Source: 630D-37 sp037478835 (GTDB lineage: Bacteria; Chloroflexota; Anaerolineae; Anaerolineales; Villigracilaceae). Taken from it: a stretch of DNA of 64,000 nucleotides. Under the pieces are notes generated by a model. The model was not told the DNA's origin and searched no databases. It saw only the letters and a program-made list of their open reading frames with translations. Location: positions 310,001-374,000 of the forward strand of contig JBBFLV010000001.1 in assembly GCA_037478835.1 (NCBI GenBank). Direction: 5' to 3'. Below are positions 1-7,978 of this stretch, in pieces. The translations under genes and the position numbers were made by a program. Every line of letters begins with the position of its first letter. The first letter of the stretch is position 1.

Positions 1-1
1 A

Positions 2-1819
2 ATTCATCAACCTTGCGGTGGGCAGGGTCGCTGCGGCCGTTGCATCGTGCAGGTGCTCGAAGGTCAGGTGCGACGACGTAGCACCTTGCGCCTTTCGGCG
101 GAGGACCTCGCCCAAGGATATGCGCTGGCCTGCCAGAGCGTGATCGAAGGGGCCGCACGGGTGCGCATTCCGCCCCAGGAAACGATCGAGCGTCGCCTGA
201 CCACCGATCGGGCGGCGGCGGAGGTCTACATCCCGGCCGATTACGATCCGCACCTGCATCAGACCCTCCGTCGCTATTGCCTGCGCCTTTCGCCGCCCCG
301 CTTGGATGATCAAACCGATGACTGGAATCGCTTGCAAACGGCCTTGCGCACGCAGGCCGGCATCGAACGGCTCACCTGCTCGCTGAGCACCCTGCGCACC
401 TTAGGGGATCGCCTGCGGGAAGGGGATTGGCAGGTAACGCTGATCCTGGATCAGACGCCGGGGGAAACCGCACGTCTGATCGAGGTCCTGCCTGGGTTCG
501 TGGAGGAGAAAGCGCCGCTTTGGGGCATTGCCGTTGACATCGGTACGACCACCGTCACGCTCTGGCTGGTGGATCTCCTCAGCGGTGAGGTGCACGCTCA
601 GGTAGCCGAATACAACGCCCAGATCGCGCGCGGGGAGGATGTCATCTCGCGCATCATCTATGCCAGCAAAAACAGCGGCGGCGAGGAGATGCGTCAGCGG
701 GTTTTGCAGACCATCAACAAGTTGCTGGAACAAGCCTGTAAGCGGGCGCGCATCCGGCCTGAGCAGGTCATGAAGGCGACGATCGTCGGCAATACGACGA
801 TGATCCATCTCTTTTTGGGCATTCCGGCCGCCAGTATTCGTCTGAGCCCGTTTGTGCCCGTTGTGAACCAGCCACCGCCACTTTCCGGCCTGGAAAGCGG
901 CTTGGCGATCCATCCCCAGGCACGGGTGGAATGCCTGCCTTGTGTGGCTTCGTATGTGGGAGCCGATATTACGGCCGGCGCGCTCTCTTCCGGCTTGGCG
1001 GATAGCGAAGAGGTGTGCTTGTTTATCGATATCGGCACGAACGGCGAGATCGTGCTCGGCAACCGCGAATGGATGGTCACCTGCGCCTGTTCGGCGGGGC
1101 CGGCCTTCGAGGGAGCCGGCGTGCTCCATGGCATGCGCGCCACCAGCGGTGCGATCGAGGAAGTCTGGATCAACAGCCAAACCTACGAGCCGACCTATCG
1201 CGTCATCGGTGGAGGGCGGCCACAGGGATTATGTGGCAGCGGCCTGATCTGCCTGCTTTCGGAAATGTTCCTGACCGGCTTGCTGGATAAGGCCGGCAAC
1301 ATCAACCTTTCCCTGCCCACCCCGCGGGTGCGGCAAGGGGAGCACGGGGCGGAGTATGTCGTCGCTTGGGGGCATGAGACGGCGCACGGTCAAGATATCG
1401 TCATCACCCGTGTGGATATTGACAACCTGCTGCGTGCGAAAGCGGCCATCTATGCCGGCTTCACCGTCTTGGCCGAACAGGTGGGCGTGCCGTTGGAGAG
1501 CGTCAGCAAAGTGCTGATCGGCGGTGCCTTCGGCAAATACATTAACGTGGAGAAGGCGGTACAGATCGGCCTGCTGCCGGATATGCCCTGGGATCGCTTT
1601 GAGTTCCTGGGGAATACCGCGGTGCGTGGCGCTTACCTGGCCTTGCTCGATCGGCGCGCTCAAGAGCGCGTGGAGGAAATTGCCCGCCGCATGACCTATA
1701 TCGAGCTTTCGGCAGATAACACCTTCTACGAGGCTTTTACTTCCGCTCTCTTTCTGCCCCATACCGATCTCGGTCGCTTTCCTTCGGTTGTCGCGGCGTT
1801 GAGCAAACCAACACCGTAA
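2..1819 (+). CDS. Corrinoid protein activator (RACo/AcsV-like, DUF4445), 5' partial
   Basis: Probable ATP-dependent reductive activator that returns inactive Co(II) corrinoid proteins to Co(I). The reading frame is open to the window edge, so the gene starts outside. A GTG at 47 is not credible as the start, because the codons just before it encode a [2Fe-2S] cluster motif, CGGQGRCGRC, with Cys codons at 14, 32 and 41. The ferredoxin part is followed by a linker and an ASKHA-type ATPase fold (AVDIGTTTVTLW, DIGTNGEIVLG) and the family's closing GGAFGKYINVEKAVQIGLLP. The next gene encodes a methyl-tetrahydrofolate transferase, as expected for a corrinoid/methyl-transfer locus. Whether the partner is the acetyl-CoA pathway corrinoid protein or a demethylase corrinoid protein cannot be told, because the upstream genes are missing. 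Confidence 0.85.
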   Translation: MHQPCGGQGRCGRCIVQVLEGQVRRRSTLRLSAEDLAQGYALACQSVIEGAARVRIPPQETIERRLTTDRAAAEVYIPADYDPHLHQTLRRYCLRLSPPRLDDQTDDWNRLQTALRTQAGIERLTCSLSTLRTLGDRLREGDWQVTLILDQTPGETARLIEVLPGFVEEKAPLWGIAVDIGTTTVTLWLVDLLSGEVHAQVAEYNAQIARGEDVISRIIYASKNSGGEEMRQRVLQTINKLLEQACKRARIRPEQVMKATIVGNTTMIHLFLGIPAASIRLSPFVPVVNQPPPLSGLESGLAIHPQARVECLPCVASYVGADITAGALSSGLADSEEVCLFIDIGTNGEIVLGNREWMVTCACSAGPAFEGAGVLHGMRATSGAIEEVWINSQTYEPTYRVIGGGRPQGLCGSGLICLLSEMFLTGLLDKAGNINLSLPTPRVRQGEHGAEYVVAWGHETAHGQDIVITRVDIDNLLRAKAAIYAGFTVLAEQVGVPLESVSKVLIGGAFGKYINVEKAVQIGLLPDMPWDRFEFLGNTAVRGAYLALLDRRAQERVEEIARRMTYIELSADNTFYEAFTSALFLPHTDLGRFPSVVAALSKPTP

Positions 1820-1860
1820 TGGCGCCATGGCTCTGGAATTTCTGAACGGGAGGCGTTTCT

Positions 1861-2784
1861 ATGTTCATCATTGGTGAAAATATTCACATTGTGTCCGATA
1901 AGGTCAAAGAGGCATTGGCCAACCGCGATCGCGAATTCTTCATGGACCTGGCGGTGCGTCAGGTGGAGGCCGGTGCCCAGGCAATTGATATCAATCTCGG
2001 TCCGCGCAAAAAGGACTGGGCGGAAGTCTTTCCGTGGATTGTGGAGACGATCGAATCGGTGGTGGATGTGCCTCTTTCGATCGATACCACCAACATTGAC
2101 GGGATGGAGGCCGCGCTGAAGACGATCCGCAAAGCGCAACCGATCCTGAACTCGATGTCGGCTGAGCCGGAACGCCTGGAAAAGGTGCCGCTCCTGGCGA
2201 AGAAATACGGTGCCAAATTGATCGCCCTGACCATGGGCAGTAGCGGCATTCCCGTGGCGGCCGATGAGCGCGTGCGCATTGCAGTGGAGGTGCTCATCCC
2301 GCGCTGCCTGGAGGTAGGGTTTCCGATCGAAGACCTGATCATTGACCCGCTGGTGCTCACCGTCAACGGTTGCCAGGAGTACTGCCCGCAACTGATCGAA
2401 GCGGTGCGCATGTTGCAATTTGCCTGGGACCCGCCGCCGATGATCTCGGTCGGGCTTTCCAACGTCTCGAACGCCGTCCCTTCTGAGAATCGCTCGCTGA
2501 TCAACCGCGTCTATTGTGCCATGCTGATGGGCGCCGGGTTGAAGATGATGATCGCCAATCCTTTCGATCAGAAGCAGAACCAAGTGATCCGCTGGATCGA
2601 GACGAAGGATACCAGCACCCCCTTGGCACGTGTCTACAACCGGATTGCCGAACGCATTGCCCTCGGTGAAGAGCCGCAAGTGGAAGATTTCGATCTGAGC
2701 GACCCGGAGCAAGTGGCGATCTGGAAAACCTGCCAGATTCTGCTCAACAAGGTCATCTATGCCGATGGCTATCTGAACATCTAG
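1861..2784 (+). CDS. Methyltetrahydrofolate:corrinoid methyltransferase (AcsE/MtrH-like)
   Basis: Pterin-binding TIM-barrel protein of 307 residues that should move a methyl group from methyl-tetrahydrofolate to a corrinoid protein. It starts MFIIGENIHI and carries IDINLGP, SIDTTN, NSMSAEP, IIDPLV and SVGLSNVS, which follow the order of conserved strands in the AcsE family (DSPN, NS, GLSN). The tail after about residue 255 makes it longer than AcsE (about 262 residues) and closer to MtrH-type proteins. Ribosome site GGGAGG lies 8 nt before the ATG. It sits 41 nt behind the corrinoid activator and 43 nt before malic enzyme, so the genes are probably cotranscribed. No corrinoid protein lies in the window. 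Confidence 0.8.
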   Translation: MFIIGENIHIVSDKVKEALANRDREFFMDLAVRQVEAGAQAIDINLGPRKKDWAEVFPWIVETIESVVDVPLSIDTTNIDGMEAALKTIRKAQPILNSMSAEPERLEKVPLLAKKYGAKLIALTMGSSGIPVAADERVRIAVEVLIPRCLEVGFPIEDLIIDPLVLTVNGCQEYCPQLIEAVRMLQFAWDPPPMISVGLSNVSNAVPSENRSLINRVYCAMLMGAGLKMMIANPFDQKQNQVIRWIETKDTSTPLARVYNRIAERIALGEEPQVEDFDLSDPEQVAIWKTCQILLNKVIYADGYLNI

Positions 2785-2827
2785 ACGGTCTGGGCCGCGG
2801 GTTTTGTTTTCGTGAAAGGAGAAGGCC

Positions 2828-4186
2828 ATGAATGTGGAAGAGTTGCTGGCAAAGGCCAAAAAGCCTTCAGCGGATGCCATGCGTTTGCATCCCTTCTATC
2901 GGGGCAAAATCGAAACCGGCATCAAGTGTGCCGTGCGCTCCTTCGATGATTTTGCCATTTGGTACACACCCGGTGTGGCCGCGCCGTGTAAAGCCATCGC
3001 CGCCAACCCGGAACTGGTCTACGAGTACACCAATAAGTGGAATACGGTGGCAGTGATCAGCGATGGGACGCGCGTCTTGGGGCTGGGCGATATCGGCCCC
3101 AAGGCTGGCCTGCCGGTGATGGAGGGAAAAGCGCTGCTCTATAAATATCTCGGCGGGGTGGATGGAATCCCGATCATGCTCGATACCAAAGACCCCGATA
3201 CGATCATCCAAACCGTGCTGATCCTGCAACCCGGCCTGGGCGGCGTTAACCTCGAAGATATTGCCCAACCGAAATGCTTCTACATTTTGGACACCTTGCG
3301 CGAGCGGGCCGAGATCCCCGTCTGGCATGACGATCAACAGGGAACGGCGACGGTCACGCTGGCCGGGCTGATGAATGCCCTGAAACTGGTCGGGAAAAAG
3401 AAAGAAGATGTCAGCATCGCCTTCATCGGCAGCGGTGCCTCGAACGTCGCCTGTGCTCGCCTGATCTTCGGTTGGGGGGTGAACCCGGCGAATTGCTACA
3501 TGGTGGATAGCAAAGGCATCCTGGGACGTCACCGCCGCGATATTGAAATGCGCAAGGCCGAGTTCAAGGATAAGTGGCGATTGTGTCAGATCACCAACGC
3601 CGAGGGGCGCGAAGGAGGCATCGCCGAGGCCATGCGTGGCGTAGATGTGGTGATCGGCCTTTCCCAGCCGGGGCCGGGTGTTATTCAACCCGAATGGGTA
3701 CGTAGCATGGCCAAAGATGCGATCGTCTTCGCCTGCGCCAATCCGGTGCCGGAGATTTGGCCCTGGGAAGCGAAAGAGGCCGGGGCGGCGATCGTGGCCA
3801 CCGGGCGCTCGGATTTCCCCAATCAGGTCAATAACTCGCTCGGCTTTCCCGGCATTTTCCGCGGCGCGCTAGACGTCCGGGCACGTACGATCACCGATGA
3901 GATGTGCTATGCCGCTGCACAGGCCCTGGCCGATCACGTCGGCGATCGCCTGGACCCCGATTACATCCTGCCGACGATGGATGATTGGGAGGTCTTCCCG
4001 CGCGAAGCGGCAGCCGTGGCCATGAAGGCTCAAGAGCAAGGACTGGCGCGTGTTACCACCACCTACGAAGAGGAGTTCGCCCGTGCTCATGCCATCATCA
4101 AGCGCGCCCGTGAGCTGACGCACCACATGATGGAAGAGGGATTCATTGCCCTGCCGCCCGAAGAAGAAGCGGTCACCACCCGCTGA
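2828..4186 (+). CDS. Malic enzyme, NAD(P)-dependent
   Basis: Oxidative decarboxylation of malate to pyruvate in the cytoplasm. The 452 residues show the small-type bacterial layout: N-terminal catalytic domain with YTPGVAAPC (catalytic Tyr), GKALLYKYLGG (Lys) and WHDDQQGTA (metal-binding Asp), then a Rossmann domain with GSGASNVACARL at about residue 201, and the signature NQVNNSLGFPGIFRGALD near 340. There is no C-terminal phosphotransacetylase domain. A clear AAGGAG lies before the ATG. The position behind C1-transfer genes suggests feeding of C4 acids to pyruvate, or reductive carboxylation, but this is inferred. Cofactor preference cannot be read from the sequence. Confidence 0.92.
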   Translation: MNVEELLAKAKKPSADAMRLHPFYRGKIETGIKCAVRSFDDFAIWYTPGVAAPCKAIAANPELVYEYTNKWNTVAVISDGTRVLGLGDIGPKAGLPVMEGKALLYKYLGGVDGIPIMLDTKDPDTIIQTVLILQPGLGGVNLEDIAQPKCFYILDTLRERAEIPVWHDDQQGTATVTLAGLMNALKLVGKKKEDVSIAFIGSGASNVACARLIFGWGVNPANCYMVDSKGILGRHRRDIEMRKAEFKDKWRLCQITNAEGREGGIAEAMRGVDVVIGLSQPGPGVIQPEWVRSMAKDAIVFACANPVPEIWPWEAKEAGAAIVATGRSDFPNQVNNSLGFPGIFRGALDVRARTITDEMCYAAAQALADHVGDRLDPDYILPTMDDWEVFPREAAAVAMKAQEQGLARVTTTYEEEFARAHAIIKRARELTHHMMEEGFIALPPEEEAVTTR

Positions 4187-4219
4187 GCGCTTTGCGCTGT
4201 TCTGTGAAGGAGGTCCCTC

Positions 4220-5125
4220 ATGTACGATCTGATCGTAATCGGTGGAGGCCCGGCCGGACTCACAGCCACCATTTACGCCATCCGCAAGCGGCTGAACGTT
4301 CTGCTTTTGACCAAAGACTTGGGCGGGAAGACCAACTTCCGCCTCGACCTGCCCTGGATCCATGAGTATCAGGTGATCCGCGGCCTGGAGATCGTCAACA
4401 AATTCCGCACCGAGCTGGAGTATCTGGATTTCGCCCGTCATATCGAGGCGGTGGAGAAAGTGGAAAAGGGAGAGAAAGGCTTCGTCATCACCACGCGCGG
4501 CGGTGCACGCATGGAGGCGCTGGCCGTGATCGTCGCCAGCGGTGCCCGTCAGGTGCGCATGGGGGTGCCCGGAGAGAAGGAATACACCATGAAAGGGTTG
4601 TGCTATTCGGCCATCTCCTATGCCCCGCTCTTTATCGAGAAGACCACCATCGTCATCGGTGATGAGGAGCTGGCGCTGCGTTCGGCGGCGGAACTGGCTA
4701 CGGTCGCCCGGCAGGTGTACCTGGTGTGCCAGCAGAGTAGTATCCTCGATACACCGCTGGGTAAGAAGTTGCAGAGCGCCTCGAACGTCACCATCTTGCG
4801 CGATCATCAGGTGGTCGAGGTGAAGGGAGATGAGTACGCCCGTTCGCTGGTTCTGCGCGATCCCCAAGGGCGGCTGGTGGAATATAGCGCCGATGGGATG
4901 TTCGTCGAAAAGGCGCTCACGCCTAATTCGGAGATGGTCAAAGACCTGGTGAAATTGGATGAGCGCGGCCGCATCATTATTGACTGTGCCAATCGCACCA
5001 ATGTACCGGGTCTCTTTGCGGCCGGCGATGTGACCAACACCTATGCCGAACAGGTGCTGATCGCCATCGGTGAAGGAGCCAAGGCCGCCTTGAGCGCCTA
5101 TGAGTACCTGCTACCGATGCTATAG
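4220..5125 (+). CDS. Thioredoxin-reductase-like FAD/NAD(P) protein without CxxC
   Basis: Two-dinucleotide-fold flavoprotein of 301 residues. N-terminal GGGPAGLTATIYAI is the FAD site and the C-terminal GLFAAGDVTN is the second FAD-binding motif. Its length and layout match bacterial thioredoxin reductase. The redox-active CATC, expected at about residue 130, reads LCYSAIS, so there is one Cys and no disulfide pair. The NAD(P) half is also weak: the usual GGGDSA is replaced by VIGDEELALRSAAEL. It may be a ferredoxin- or flavin-linked oxidoreductase, or pass electrons to an unknown partner. AAGGAGG lies before the ATG, and the gene follows malic enzyme by 33 nt. The fold is clear and the substrate is unknown. 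Confidence 0.75.
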   Translation: MYDLIVIGGGPAGLTATIYAIRKRLNVLLLTKDLGGKTNFRLDLPWIHEYQVIRGLEIVNKFRTELEYLDFARHIEAVEKVEKGEKGFVITTRGGARMEALAVIVASGARQVRMGVPGEKEYTMKGLCYSAISYAPLFIEKTTIVIGDEELALRSAAELATVARQVYLVCQQSSILDTPLGKKLQSASNVTILRDHQVVEVKGDEYARSLVLRDPQGRLVEYSADGMFVEKALTPNSEMVKDLVKLDERGRIIIDCANRTNVPGLFAAGDVTNTYAEQVLIAIGEGAKAALSAYEYLLPML

Positions 5126-5138
5126 AGGGAAGCTCGCT

Positions 5139-5741
5139 TTATCGGTAGAGCCCATGGGTCTCGATGTACTCATAGACGGCAGGCGGTAGGTAATACCGAT
5201 AGGGCCATCCCTGTGCGATCCGTCGGCGGATCTCGCGCGAGGAGATTTCGAGCAGCGGCGCGTGGACGAAGCGTAATCGCTGCTGCAAGCCGGGCAGTGC
5301 CTCCTCCAGCGCCGCCAGGTCCAACACATCCCCCGGACGGCGCATCACCCCGATCGCATCGCAGAGGGTGAGGAGATGCAAAGGTCGCGACCAGCGCGGC
5401 AGATCGCGCAGGGAATCACCCCCCAGGAGCAACACCAAAGATTCCTGGGGATATTTTTCCCGGATTAGGTGTAGGGTGTCTACGGTGTAGTGGGGTCCCG
5501 GTCGGCGCATTTCGAGGTCGCAAAGCTCGAAGGCCTCATCCTGTGACACCACCCGTTGTACCATCTCCAGCCGATGGGAGAGCGGCGTGATCGGTTGGCC
5601 CTCTTTGTGCGGTGGTGCCGGTGTGAGCACCCACAAAACCCGTTCCAGCTGTAATTGAAAACGCGCTTCTGCCGCCAGGATCAGATGTCCCAGGTGCGGC
5701 GGATCGAATGTGCCACCGAAGATGCCGATACCTTTGCTCAT
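5139..5741 (-). CDS. nadD: Nicotinate-nucleotide adenylyltransferase
   Basis: Makes deamido-NAD from nicotinate mononucleotide and ATP in NAD synthesis. It is 200 residues long, the usual size. The nucleotidyltransferase motif GGTFDPPHLGH starts at residue 9, and the second motif SSREIRRRI lies near 165. It converges on the flavoprotein gene with only 13 nt between the stops. The start ATG has no ribosome site. A TATACT box sits 7 nt upstream (5749-5754), so the message is probably leaderless. It is divergent from the membrane-protein trio. Confidence 0.93.
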   Translation of the reverse strand: MSKGIGIFGGTFDPPHLGHLILAAEARFQLQLERVLWVLTPAPPHKEGQPITPLSHRLEMVQRVVSQDEAFELCDLEMRRPGPHYTVDTLHLIREKYPQESLVLLLGGDSLRDLPRWSRPLHLLTLCDAIGVMRRPGDVLDLAALEEALPGLQQRLRFVHAPLLEISSREIRRRIAQGWPYRYYLPPAVYEYIETHGLYR

Positions 5742-5748
5742 GCCGCCG

Positions 5749-5754
5749 AGTATA
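5749..5754 (-). promoter_or_regulatory. -10 box (TATACT) of nadD, probably leaderless start
   Basis: Read on the minus strand the sequence is TATACT, then 7 nt (CGGCGGC), then the nadD ATG. With transcription normally starting about 7 nt after the -10 box, the first base would be the start codon itself. No Shine-Dalgarno sequence fits in between. Confidence 0.5.
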
Positions 5755-5849
5755 CAGCAAATTCGGGCCTATAGGCGATCCTCTTCACTTTGAAGCCAAA
5801 TCTGGATTCATTCGTGTTTGTCCGCGTCCTGCACTACGCTCAAACCTGA

Positions 5850-5855
5850 TAAAAT
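5850..5855 (+). promoter_or_regulatory. -10 box (TAAAAT) of the membrane trio, probably leaderless start
   Basis: TAAAAT followed by 6 nt (ACACCC) and the GTG start at 5862. There is no ribosome-binding site between them, which points to a leaderless message. Together with the nadD -10 box it makes a divergent promoter region of 120 nt. Confidence 0.45.
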
Positions 5856-5861
5856 ACACCC

Positions 5862-7388
5862 GTGCTCCTGCTCCTTCCACCGGCTCTCCTTTTGCTCACA
5901 TGGCTCGCGATTTTGTTCATCTCGCAAGTGCCGCGCCCGGCGCGTTATGCCTGGCTGGTTGCGCTTGTGGGTACTTTTTTGAGCTGGGGAAGCCTGTTTG
6001 TTGTTTATTTCTTTCTGCCTTTGATGCTGGAAGTGCCTGTTTGGGGGACACTTTCCGAAGCGCTGGTCTTCCGGGGAGATGAAATTAGCTGGGTGTATGC
6101 TGTAGTGCTATTGAGCGTGACCCTGGCGGTTTTGCTCTCCGATCTGCCGAATGAAGTGTTGCGCCGTCCGTTGATCGCCTTTGGTGTTCTGATTCTGGCA
6201 TGGGTAGGCATCCTGGCGAGCTTTTCTGCTACGCCGCTGACGCTGGTTTTCCTGTGGGCGGCGATCGACCTCTCCGAATGGGGAGCGCAGGTAAGGAGCA
6301 CCTCTTCTGCTCAGGCCGTTCGTTCGCTAACTTTTGGCCTGACGCTGCGCATCCTGGGGCTTTTGCTGTTGCTTTGGACCGGTATTCTGAGCGCCGCGCA
6401 GGGGCTTCCGTTGCGTCCCGGCGAGGTGGCTTCGCAGCTGGCGCCCTATCTAGCGCTGGCGGTGGCGTTCAGGTTGGGAGTTTTGCCTTTGCACCTGCCT
6501 TACCCGCAAGAATCGCTTTTGCGCCGCGGGTTCGGCACCCAGTTGCGTGTCGTCTCGGTGGCTTCGGCGCTGGTGCTGCTCGATTACTTGCCGCAGATCA
6601 CGCCTCCGTTGTTGTGGTGGTTTGCCGTGCCGATCTTGATAACGGCGATCCTCGCGGCTTGGAACTGGCTGATGGCCGCAGATGCGCTGGATGGTCGCGT
6701 CTTCTGGATGATCGCCGGCGGTGGCATGGCGGTTCTGGCCGCGGTACTTGGTGATCGGAACGGCAGCCTGGCCTGGGGTGTGATGACGTTATGTGCCGGT
6801 AGTTTGCTCTTCCTATGGGCTCTCGATCATCCCTTCCTGCGCTTTTTAGCCTTGATCGGTTGGTGGACTCTTTCGGGTTTGCCCTATTCGTTGCTTTCGG
6901 AAAGCGCGCAAGAGGCCTATCCTTGGAGTTTGCGCCTTGGGGTCTGGGCGGTACAGATTCTTTTAGGCTTGGGTTATCTGGTGCATTGGCAGCGAAAGCG
7001 TCCGCTATGGAAGGAGCAGCCGGCTTGGATGCGCAATCCGCATTTCGTTGCCATGATCCTGCTGAGTGCACTCTTGGTTATCCTGGGCTTTTGGCGCTCG
7101 ACCTCGCTCTGGCAAGGGATGTTGGCGCTGTTGCCGGCGGCGGTGACCTGGGCGCTCTTCTTGCTACGTCGGCGCTTGCCGTTTGGTCGCCCGCCGCGAG
7201 CACACTGGATTCGTCCTCCGGCTTTAACTTGGATGCGCCTTTCGGAGAAGGTGCTTGGCTTTTTCTATCGCCTGCTGGAAATTGTGTTGAGAGGGCTAAA
7301 CGGCTTGCTCGAAGGGGCAAGCGGTTTGCTCTGGTCGTTGCTGGTGTTAATGGCGCTGATTAACCTTCTGATATACGTTTACCGATGA
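5862..7388 (+). CDS. Antiporter-like membrane subunit (NuoL/M/N-related), first of three
   Basis: Very hydrophobic protein of 508 residues with about 14 predicted membrane helices. It is a distant relative of the proton-channel subunits of complex I and group 4 hydrogenases. The segment VAFRLGVLPLHLPYPQ (about residue 202) matches the family's helix-7 region (K-A-x-x-P-x-H-x-WLP), but the channel Lys is Arg here. LVFLWAAIDLSEWGAQ (about 130) could hold the helix-5 acidic residue. The GTG start is supported by a -10 box 6 nt upstream and no ribosome site. The stop overlaps the next start (ATGA). No genes for quinone, iron-sulfur or NADH subunits lie nearby. Coupling partner and ion are unknown. 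Confidence 0.6.
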   Translation: MLLLLPPALLLLTWLAILFISQVPRPARYAWLVALVGTFLSWGSLFVVYFFLPLMLEVPVWGTLSEALVFRGDEISWVYAVVLLSVTLAVLLSDLPNEVLRRPLIAFGVLILAWVGILASFSATPLTLVFLWAAIDLSEWGAQVRSTSSAQAVRSLTFGLTLRILGLLLLLWTGILSAAQGLPLRPGEVASQLAPYLALAVAFRLGVLPLHLPYPQESLLRRGFGTQLRVVSVASALVLLDYLPQITPPLLWWFAVPILITAILAAWNWLMAADALDGRVFWMIAGGGMAVLAAVLGDRNGSLAWGVMTLCAGSLLFLWALDHPFLRFLALIGWWTLSGLPYSLLSESAQEAYPWSLRLGVWAVQILLGLGYLVHWQRKRPLWKEQPAWMRNPHFVAMILLSALLVILGFWRSTSLWQGMLALLPAAVTWALFLLRRRLPFGRPPRAHWIRPPALTWMRLSEKVLGFFYRLLEIVLRGLNGLLEGASGLLWSLLVLMALINLLIYVYR

Positions 7389-7978
7389 TCCCCTTCCTTT
7401 CCTGGGTTGCCCTATTTTTGCTGGTCGTCTCTTGCGGTGGCTTATTGCTGGCACGCCGCAGGAGCTGGCGGGTGGCATGGCTTTTTGTGCTCTATCTGCC
7501 GTTTGCCTGGTTGTTGACCCAGGTCTGGCCGCCGCTGATGGCAGTCCTGCGCCTCTTCACGGGCTGGATCGTAGTGGCCTCGATCGGGATTGCGCTGCAA
7601 TCGGCGCACGGTGGCGAGACGCACGACGCCCCGTTCGGTCCGGATACGGCCTTTTTTTATCTCCAGAGCCTGGCGCTGGTTATCGCAATCGGGGTCGGTG
7701 CCACCCGTCCTTTTTCGTCCCTCCTGAACGCTCCTGCGCCGTTGGTGATCGCAAGCGTTACGCTGCTTGGGAGCGGCATTTTGCTTTTCGGTTTCAATCC
7801 CACTGCTTTTCCCTACCTTTTAGGGATTTTGCTCTTCGTCAATGGCTTTGAGTTACTTTATGCGATGATCGAATCTTCAGCTTTCCTCTTGTTCCTGCTC
7901 ACGGCGCTGAACCTACTGGCCGGGTTGGCCATTGCCTACCATCTGGCAGAACCTGCTCCCCGGAGAGATGAACTGTGA
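7385..7978 (+). CDS. Membrane protein, HyfE/NuoK-like, second of three
   Basis: Protein of 197 residues with about six membrane helices. The C-terminal half (FPYLLGILLFVNGFELLYAMIESSAFLLFLL, given here only as a region near residues 138-170) has buried glutamates in GFELLY and MIESS. This resembles the small NuoK/HyfE subunits that complete the proton path. Overlaps of four bases with both neighbours (ATGA and GTGA) show translational coupling with the two antiporter-like genes. The assignment rests on context and helix pattern only. Confidence 0.5.
   Translation: MIPFLSWVALFLLVVSCGGLLLARRRSWRVAWLFVLYLPFAWLLTQVWPPLMAVLRLFTGWIVVASIGIALQSAHGGETHDAPFGPDTAFFYLQSLALVIAIGVGATRPFSSLLNAPAPLVIASVTLLGSGILLFGFNPTAFPYLLGILLFVNGFELLYAMIESSAFLLFLLTALNLLAGLAIAYHLAEPAPRRDEL

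Noticed and set aside
47..1819. GTG at 47 as the start of the corrinoid activator
   Set aside because: The codons before it encode the conserved 2Fe-2S cysteines in the same open frame, so the gene begins outside the window.
401..1828. Long open frames on the minus strand opposite the corrinoid activator
   Set aside because: They mirror a well-supported gene and have no recognisable domain or ribosome site. The bias comes from GC-rich codons.
1726..2880. 384-codon minus-strand frame across three genes
   Set aside because: It crosses two gene boundaries of the plus strand and has no family features.
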